A stretch of 64,000 nucleotides of DNA, taken from assembly GCA_905181765.1 (NCBI GenBank), contig CAJIYW010000001.1, positions 372,001 to 436,000 on the forward strand. The letters run 5' to 3'. The position numbers were made by a program, and so were the translations under genes. The notes below the pieces were generated by a model. It was not told the origin of the DNA, did not search any database, and saw only the letters and a program-made list of their open reading frames with translations. This DNA comes from Flavobacteriales bacterium UBA6772. Its GTDB lineage: Bacteria; Bacteroidota; Bacteroidia; Flavobacteriales; Flavobacteriaceae. This document shows positions 58,867-64,000 of the stretch, in pieces (the first letter of the stretch is position 1; the number at the start of each line of letters is the position of its first letter).

Positions 58867-59283
58867 ATGATTGATCTTCCTGAAAATAAGAAAATAATTT
58901 TGTTTGATGGCATTTGTAATTTGTGCAATAGTGCAGTTACAATAGTAATTAAACAAGATAAAAAAAACACATTCTTGTTTGCAGCCATTCAATCTAAAAA
59001 AGGAAAAGAAATCGTTGATTATTTAGAGATAGATATTGCTAAAATAGATTCTATTATTTTATATGAACCAGGTGTCTCGTATGAAGTGAAATCTACTGCA
59101 GCTATAAAAATAATGAATGATTTTGGCCAATTTTGGCAACTCACAAAACTATTATGGATTTTACCCAAAGGTTTTAGAAATCAAGTGTACGATTTTATTG
59201 CAAAAAACAGATACAAATGGTTTGGGAAAAAAGAGAGTTGTATGATACCAACTAACGATTTAAAGGAGAAATTTTTAGACTAA
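58867..59283 (+). CDS. DCC-family (DUF393) thiol-disulfide oxidoreductase-like protein
   Basis: 138 aa. N-terminal FDGICNLCNSAV with a C-x-x-C pair, as in the DUF393/DCC family, and a conserved LLWILPKGFRNQVYDFIAKN-like C-terminal part (split for length: LLWILPKGFRN, YDFIAKNRYKWFG). The fold is thioredoxin-like, but a redox role here is only inferred. Its stop is immediately followed by the ATG of the HAD gene. Confidence 0.9.
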   Translation: MIDLPENKKIILFDGICNLCNSAVTIVIKQDKKNTFLFAAIQSKKGKEIVDYLEIDIAKIDSIILYEPGVSYEVKSTAAIKIMNDFGQFWQLTKLLWILPKGFRNQVYDFIAKNRYKWFGKKESCMIPTNDLKEKFLD

Positions 59284-59940
59284 ATGAAAATTACAACCTC
59301 AATAAAATGTGTCATTTTTGATATGGATGGCGTAATTATAGATTCTGAAGAGATTCATAAAAAAGCCTATTATGAAACGTTTAATACTTTAAATATTGAA
59401 GTTTCAGATACTCTTTACAAATCCTTTACGGGTTCATCTACCATAAATGCTTTTCAGAGACTAGTTGCTCATTTTAATTTAAAAAATGATCCTGAAGAAT
59501 TGGTTTTAGATAAAAGAAAACGCTACGTTAATTTCTTTGAAAACGACCCTAATTTACATCTAGTTGCTGGTGTTGAAGAAATTATTAAATATTTTTATAA
59601 AAAAGGAATTGTATTAATTCTAGCTTCTTCCTCTGCAATGATTAACATAGATCGTGTTTTTAATAGGTTCAACTTAAATACATATTTTGCTGCAAAAATT
59701 AGCGGTGCAGATTTAAAAGAATCAAAACCAAACCCAGAAATTTTTAATAAAGCGGCTATTTTAGGAAATATATCCAAAGAGAGCTGTGTTGTAATAGAAG
59801 ATTCAGACAACGGTATTACGGCTGCAAATGATGCAAATATTTTTGTTTTTGGCTATGCAAATAAGCTTTCTGAGGGACAGACTTTAGAAAATGCAGATTT
59901 TGTGATAAACCACTTTAGTGAGTTAAAACAATTTATATAG
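59284..59940 (+). CDS. HAD-family phosphatase, beta-phosphoglucomutase-like
   Basis: 218 aa. HAD motifs in order: IFDMDGVIIDSE (nucleophile Asp and acid/base Asp), LILASSSA, KPNPEIF with the Lys, and VVIEDSDNGI with the acidic pair. The small helical cap places it with the PGMB/phosphatase group. The substrate is not predictable. Confidence 0.9.
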   Translation: MKITTSIKCVIFDMDGVIIDSEEIHKKAYYETFNTLNIEVSDTLYKSFTGSSTINAFQRLVAHFNLKNDPEELVLDKRKRYVNFFENDPNLHLVAGVEEIIKYFYKKGIVLILASSSAMINIDRVFNRFNLNTYFAAKISGADLKESKPNPEIFNKAAILGNISKESCVVIEDSDNGITAANDANIFVFGYANKLSEGQTLENADFVINHFSELKQFI

Positions 59941-59983
59941 AAAAAGAGCCTTTACTAAAATGAATTGGCACAGGCTCTTTTTT
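59941..59983 (+). terminator. Terminator after the DCC-HAD operon
   Basis: AAAAAGAGCCT and AGGCTCTTTTTT form an 11-bp stem starting right after the HAD stop codon, with a 20-nt loop and a terminal T-run. Confidence 0.8.
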
Positions 59984-59999
59984 ATAACTAAAAAAAATC

Positions 60000-60446
60000 T
60001 TAAGCTTTAATTTCTGAAGCTGTAATCTCTACCACTTCAAGATCAAAAATAAGGTCTCTTCCTGCTAAAGGATGATTTCCATCAATAACAATAGTTTCTT
60101 CTTTTACTTCAACAACCATCAAATTAATTTCTTGTCCTTCAGGAGATTTAGAAACCAATCCCATACCAACTTTAGGCTCCATATCTTGAGGTAAATCTGT
60201 CTTCTTAACTTCTTGTATTAAAGTTTCATTAACTTCACCATATGCTTCGTCTTTGGTCATGTTAATCGTTTTCTTTTCATTTAATTTCATGTCGATTAAA
60301 CCTTTCTCAAAACCAGGTATAAGCTGTCCTTGTCCTAAAGTAAATTCTATAGGCTCTTTTCCGTCAGAAGTATCAAAAACTTCTCCATTGGCTAATTTAC
60401 CTGTGTAATGTACTTTTACTTTGCTGTTTACTGTGACTTGATTCAT
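60000..60446 (-). CDS. SlyD-type FKBP peptidyl-prolyl isomerase
   Basis: 148 aa. FKBP residues VKVHYTGKLANGEVFDTS and GQLIPGFEKGL flank the insert-in-flap domain of SlyD, and the C-terminus has NHPLAGRDLIFDLEVVEI. No histidine-rich metal-binding tail follows. It is a cytoplasmic folding helper. Confidence 0.93.
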   Translation of the reverse strand: MNQVTVNSKVKVHYTGKLANGEVFDTSDGKEPIEFTLGQGQLIPGFEKGLIDMKLNEKKTINMTKDEAYGEVNETLIQEVKKTDLPQDMEPKVGMGLVSKSPEGQEINLMVVEVKEETIVIDGNHPLAGRDLIFDLEVVEITASEIKA

Positions 60447-60944
60447 ACGATATTATTTAATTTTAAAAATGCAATTCGCATAATTCTTATGCTGCAGACA
60501 TTTTATTTTTATCTCATTTATTCTACTTACACCAAAATCAAGCCAAAAGGCTTAAAAAAGCAGAAACTACAAAACCAAATCAATAGATAGAAGTATTTAA
60601 TTTACAAAATAAAACTCTAGCTCTATCATAAAGGCGAAATACCATTTTTAAACCCTTCTTTAGAGTTCAGTCATAAATAAAAAAAGGAATCAGCAATTTT
60701 GTCAGTTAAAACAATAATTGTAAAATTTATATGCCAACTCTGCAATAAAAACAATTAGAAGGTAGAGATACAATTACGTAAAAGGATATCAATATACAGA
60801 AACAATTTTTTGATGACATCTTGAATAAACTAATCCATTAAGAAACCTATAAAGAATAATAAAATGCTTAATTGAACTGGTTAAAACTTTTGCATTCTAG
60901 CATTTTTAAATAAAATTAGAAAAAAATGAACTAATTAATTAGTA
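60447..60944. other. Non-coding AT-rich region
   Basis: 498 bp with no reading frame that I can support on either strand, no clear terminator and no repeat. I do not see remnants of a recognisable gene. Confidence 0.5.
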
Positions 60945-61355
60945 CTACTCTTTTGGCTTATCTAACTCTTTTGGCTCTTGAGATTCTTGCGAAACTTCGG
61001 GTAACTTATTTCTAAAACTTGGTGCAGTATCTCTGCAAGAAACTTTCTTCGTTTTAGACACCATTACTAACAAATCATAACTTAAGGTAAATAAGGTTCC
61101 TGTTCTAAAAGTATTTAATAATAAGTTTTCTATTTCAGCTTTTGCATCAACTAAGAATAATTTTTTAAATATATTTTCTGAAGTATGACGGTATTTAAAC
61201 TCGAAAACTTGTTTGCCGTCAATTATAAAAAAACGAACATAAACATTTTGTAAACCCTCACTTTTTTTCATGGGTTTGCTAATGGTTAATTTCACAAATT
61301 CGTTAATAGTAACGCTTTGTTCCAAGGCTTCAAAAAACTCATTAAAATCGCTCAT
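60945..61355 (-). CDS. Conserved-type hypothetical protein
   Basis: 136 aa from the ATG at 61355 (MSDFNEFFEALEQSV). It looks soluble and well folded, with FVKLTISKPMKKSEG, a stretch FKYRHTSENIFK and a charged C-terminal tail (SQESQEPKELDKPKE). It resembles the N-terminal domain that precedes a methyltransferase in some Bacteroidota proteins, but no methyltransferase motif is present, so it could be a stand-alone or shortened form. I do not claim a function. A longer in-frame start at 61391 would lie in the terminator of the next gene and was rejected. Confidence 0.6.
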   Translation of the reverse strand: MSDFNEFFEALEQSVTINEFVKLTISKPMKKSEGLQNVYVRFFIIDGKQVFEFKYRHTSENIFKKLFLVDAKAEIENLLLNTFRTGTLFTLSYDLLVMVSKTKKVSCRDTAPSFRNKLPEVSQESQEPKELDKPKE

Positions 61356-61359
61356 ATTG

Positions 61360-61367
61360 CAAAGGTA
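61360..61367 (-). promoter_or_regulatory. Possible -7 box (TACCTTTG) for a leaderless transcript
   Basis: TAnnTTTG on the minus strand, 4 nt from the ATG at 61355. If used, the mRNA would start at or very near the start codon. Confidence 0.35.
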
Positions 61368-61382
61368 AAATGTTTCAAAAAA

Positions 61383-61409
61383 AAACATCACTAAAAAGTG
61401 ACGTTTTTT
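61383..61409 (-). terminator. Terminator of the cysteine dioxygenase-decarboxylase operon
   Basis: On the minus strand AACGTCAC and GTGATGTT pair (one G-U) around a short loop, followed by a run of Ts. It lies about 45 nt after the decarboxylase stop. Confidence 0.75.
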
Positions 61410-61452
61410 CGATAATATTTATTTTTTAATAGTAATAAATTTATAACAGCCA

Positions 61453-62850
61453 TTATACGCTTAAAGCTTCTAACCTTCTTAAGCTTGGTGTTTTTTCAAC
61501 AAAAGCCTCTAAAACTTTAAAGAAATTTAAAATATCTATTTTTTCGTTATTTGCGTTTATTGTTACCAATCTCACAAAGGTGTCATCTTCAAAAGAACCA
61601 AAACCTACAACCGTTTCTTGGTGCTCGTATAAGGCAGTACAAAGTGCTGTTGGATCTATATTTTTATAGTTGAAACAAACAGAAATAGCATCATCAAAAC
61701 TGTACAAAGTATAATCAGAATTACTTCTAATATAATCTAAAGCAACATTTGCTAGATTAAATTGCTGATCTACAATTTGTTCTAAACCTTTTGTTCCAAT
61801 AGACTTCCAGAGTGTCCAAAACTTTAAAGCGTCATTTCTTCTTCCACATTGAAAAGAAGTTTTTCCTAAGTTAAAATCGTCTCCGTCTGTTTGGTACAAA
61901 TAATCTGCATCATTACTAAAAGAATTGTGTAAATGTTTCTTATCATTTACTAAGATAATAGAGCAGGTTAATGGCGTACCTAGCATTTTATGGGCATTGT
62001 AACTAAAAGAATTAGACCTTTCTACTCCTTTTACCAAATGTTTGTATTTCTCACTAAAAATCACACTCCCGCAATATGCACCATCTACATGGAGCCAAAT
62101 ATTATATTGCTCTGTAATGTCTGCAATTTTATCTATTGGATCAAAAGCACCTAAAACCGTTGTTCCTGCAGTTGCGTTTACATATGTTGGAATGCCTCCA
62201 TTTTTAATATCTTCTTTAATTTGTGCTTCTAAAAAACTTGGAAGCATTCTTCCTACGGCATCTGCTTTTATGTAACGAATATTATTCTTTCCTATTCCTG
62301 CGAAACTTGCGTTTTTTGCATTTGAATAATGACATTCTTCAGAGGTATAAATAATTAATGGTTTTGACATTCCGTTTAATCTACAAAGTGGATCTTTTGC
62401 ATCTCGCCCCATAATTAGCCCCATATAATTACTCATAGAGCCACCTGTTGGAAACGTACCATTACTATTGGCACCATACCCAATTAAATTACAAGATTGT
62501 CTAATAATTTCTTGTTCTATCCCTACTTGCGGGCCTGCAACCTTATAAGTATACATGCTATTATTTAACATAACCGCTAATAGATCTCCCAAAATTGCTT
62601 TGCTTTGTCTTCCTCCAAAAAGCTGATTAAAGAATAAATTTGTAGCTGTTTTTGGTGTAGCAACTAACAACTCTTGCAGCAATGTTTTAAAATCACCGTC
62701 TATCATTGCAACATCATTTAATGAAAGATCAATTGTATTAAATAATTTGCTTGCCGCTATTCTTTCTGCTACTGGATTTTCTACTTCTTCCGAAATTAAA
62801 ACTTCTACTAGCTCGTTAAATAGAGCTAAATCATTCTTTATATTAGACAT
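61453..62850 (-). CDS. Group II PLP-dependent decarboxylase (cysteine-sulfinate/aspartate/glutamate decarboxylase-like)
   Basis: 465 aa. The PLP lysine lies in SFSYNAHKMLG, the PLP-phosphate and ring region in GTFPTGGSMSNY, and a PLP-aspartate in HVDGAYCG. NLFFNQLFGG and MYTYKVAGP resemble the glutamate and cysteine-sulfinate decarboxylases of animals rather than aromatic amino-acid decarboxylases. It is directly downstream (33 nt) of a cysteine dioxygenase, so cysteine sulfinate is the most plausible substrate, yielding hypotaurine. That substrate call is inference. Confidence 0.87.
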   Translation of the reverse strand: MSNIKNDLALFNELVEVLISEEVENPVAERIAASKLFNTIDLSLNDVAMIDGDFKTLLQELLVATPKTATNLFFNQLFGGRQSKAILGDLLAVMLNNSMYTYKVAGPQVGIEQEIIRQSCNLIGYGANSNGTFPTGGSMSNYMGLIMGRDAKDPLCRLNGMSKPLIIYTSEECHYSNAKNASFAGIGKNNIRYIKADAVGRMLPSFLEAQIKEDIKNGGIPTYVNATAGTTVLGAFDPIDKIADITEQYNIWLHVDGAYCGSVIFSEKYKHLVKGVERSNSFSYNAHKMLGTPLTCSIILVNDKKHLHNSFSNDADYLYQTDGDDFNLGKTSFQCGRRNDALKFWTLWKSIGTKGLEQIVDQQFNLANVALDYIRSNSDYTLYSFDDAISVCFNYKNIDPTALCTALYEHQETVVGFGSFEDDTFVRLVTINANNEKIDILNFFKVLEAFVEKTPSLRRLEALSV

Positions 62851-62883
62851 ATAATTTTCTTTTCATTTAATTTTTAATAGTAC

Positions 62884-63417
62884 TTATATTGTTGTGTCAT
62901 AATCTAACTCTTTGTGCACAAACGTTTTTGAAACCTCATTAAATACATTGCAGCTTCTAATTGGCTTGGCATATAAATGCAGGGACATGCTTCTTTTATT
63001 AGCGCTATTTTCTAAGCGATGAAAACCCATAAAGTCTTTCATATAAGTAACGTCATTCTTTTTTGAAAACTTAGTTTTTGTAAGTTTTAATGCACCCACT
63101 TCATCCTGCTTATAAATAGTCTCTTTAAATTCACCTTCAACAACTTTTACCCAGCACTCTTCTCCACCATGATCATGAATTGAGGTTTGGTGACCTGCGC
63201 ACCAACAAATTAAAATTAATTCAAATTTTTCAGTGTCTGCTATGCAATTTCTAGTATAACAGTCCTTAGACCAATTTGCATATTTTTCAAAAGCATTTGG
63301 TTCTAATTGCAAAGAATGTATTATGTGATTGTAAGTCGTCCTCTCACCTTCTGAAAGTGTAGAAATTAAATCGTTCAAACTTTGAAGAATTGTGGTATTT
63401 TTTTCTTTAGATTCCAA
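62884..63417 (-). CDS. Cysteine dioxygenase, animal-like type
   Basis: 177 aa cupin. Iron ligands His81 and His83 (SIHDHGGEE) and His133 (GFHRLENS) are visible. Cys88 and Tyr149 sit where the animal enzyme has its thioether-linked Cys93 and Tyr157 (HDH-x4-C and SLHLYAKP), and an arginine precedes them (YTRN). Many bacterial enzymes have Gly at the Cys position. It oxidises cysteine to cysteine sulfinate with oxygen. It is the first gene of the pair with the decarboxylase. Confidence 0.92.
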   Translation of the reverse strand: MESKEKNTTILQSLNDLISTLSEGERTTYNHIIHSLQLEPNAFEKYANWSKDCYTRNCIADTEKFELILICWCAGHQTSIHDHGGEECWVKVVEGEFKETIYKQDEVGALKLTKTKFSKKNDVTYMKDFMGFHRLENSANKRSMSLHLYAKPIRSCNVFNEVSKTFVHKELDYDTTI

Positions 63418-63695
63418 TGTAATATCTAGCTTTTTTTTGTTTATTTAAAAAATAAAATCAAGGGAAATCCTTATAATTTTAATAAGCTACTGCTCATTAT
63501 TTATTAAATAAGCAATATTTCAAATATAGTGATTAATATGCTCTTTTAATTCCTTTTTCACTATTTTCAACCAATATTAAACCAAAAATCATCCTTATTT
63601 ATATTATTTTGGTTACTTTTAAAATTCTGTGAACAGCATTTATGGCTTGTTTTTTAGAACTCTAACCACCTCATATTTAAAAAATTAGAAGTAGT

Positions 63696-64000
63696 ATGCA
63701 AAACGAAAATTTTATAATTAAAATTGCTGTATTAGCGGTATATGTTGGTATTTTATTTCTAATAGGAATTTTTGCTTCTAAACGCATTAAAAGCATGAGT
63801 GATTATTATGTTGGAGGCAAAAAAATGGGCTTTTGGGCGGTAGCTTTTTCAGCAAGAGCAACAGGAGAGTCTGGATGGTTGCTTATAGGACTCACAGGAA
63901 TGGGCGCAATGGCAGGGTATTCTGCATATTGGGTTGTTGTTGGAGAATTATTAGGCGTTTTTATTTCTTGGCAATTTATGGCGAAACGCTTTAAAAAAAG
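63696..64000 (+). CDS. Sodium:solute symporter (SSS/PutP-type), 5' part, cut by window edge
   Basis: Starts at ATG 63696 and is open to the right edge (at least 101 codons). The visible part has a first membrane helix (IAVLAVYVGILFLIGIFAS), then SMSDYYVGGKKMGFW and ATGESGWLLIGLTGMG, both typical of SSS-family transporters of proline, pantothenate or similar solutes. It is divergent from the cysteine dioxygenase pair. The solute cannot be told from this part. Confidence 0.9.
   Translation, partial: MQNENFIIKIAVLAVYVGILFLIGIFASKRIKSMSDYYVGGKKMGFWAVAFSARATGESGWLLIGLTGMGAMAGYSAYWVVVGELLGVFISWQFMAKRFKK

Noticed and set aside
1..64000. tRNA genes, rRNA genes, CRISPR arrays, insertion sequences or phage genes
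   Set aside because: I looked for tRNA T-arm patterns, regularly spaced repeats, transposase motifs and terminal inverted repeats and found none that hold up.

Overview
The window is AT-rich, gene-dense chromosomal DNA from a bacterium of the phylum Bacteroidota, most likely a marine member of the Flavobacteriaceae (Polaribacter- or Tenacibaculum-like; this is inference from gene content). The reasons are TonB-dependent receptors with carboxypeptidase-regulatory-like N-termini, a RibB with a dead RibA domain, a cyclophilin-FKBP fusion, DUF4856/imelysin/HTTM iron-type genes, and promoter elements of the Bacteroidota type (TAnnTTTG, with TTG about 20 nt upstream). I see no rRNA, tRNA, CRISPR array, prophage or insertion sequence.

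Layout. 1-10 kb: LptF/G-type permease (cut by the left edge), ribB, peptidase E, a secreted regulatory-domain protein, a DUF6702-like protein, two tandem M1 metallopeptidases, then idi and a PTPS-family gene. 10-14 kb: a cyclophilin lipoprotein, prfC and the cyclophilin-FKBP fusion. 14-21 kb: leucine operon leuC-leuD-leuA-leuB (minus strand), and divergently a PLP-dependent Cys/Met-type enzyme broken by two frameshifts. 21-27 kb: TPR lipoprotein, Mpo1-like membrane protein, csaA, a small Pmp3/YqaE protein, an M14 carboxypeptidase, and guaB (frameshifted). 27-36 kb: an apparent iron-uptake locus (DUF4856 lipoprotein, imelysin lipoprotein, HTTM/gamma-carboxylase-like membrane protein, TonB receptor) beside a decayed second TonB receptor. 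36-45 kb: 5'-nucleotidase, HMG-CoA lyase, MFS transporter, typA (frameshifted), LETM1-like small protein, proline dehydrogenase (frameshifted), aroB. 45-54 kb: a second TonB/outer-membrane receptor, cold-shock-domain protein, MaoC dehydratase, TRIC-type channel, DEAD helicase, thioesterase, MATE pump, DUF2461 and DUF1853 proteins. 54-60 kb: a MacAB-like ABC exporter with separate ATPase and two permeases (both frameshifted), a DCC-family protein and a HAD phosphatase. 60-64 kb: SlyD-type isomerase, an unknown protein, and a cysteine dioxygenase plus PLP decarboxylase pair next to a divergent sodium:solute symporter that runs off the right edge.

A striking window-wide property is the number of single-base frameshifts in otherwise intact, conserved genes (M1 peptidase, PLP enzyme, guaB, typA, proline dehydrogenase, two ABC permeases). 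Several lie at short A/T runs and hit genes whose loss is implausible, so they look like residual sequencing indels. The TonB-receptor remnant at 33879-36092 differs: its N-terminal third has several stops and eroded motifs, so at least that part looks like genuine decay.

The most interesting biology is the iron-type locus at 27.1-33.4 kb. It combines an inverted repeat at a predicted promoter start, a terminator-like hairpin between its two halves, and a vitamin-K-carboxylase-like enzyme beside metal-uptake lipoproteins. A second point of interest is the cysteine dioxygenase/decarboxylase pair, which resembles the animal route from cysteine to hypotaurine.
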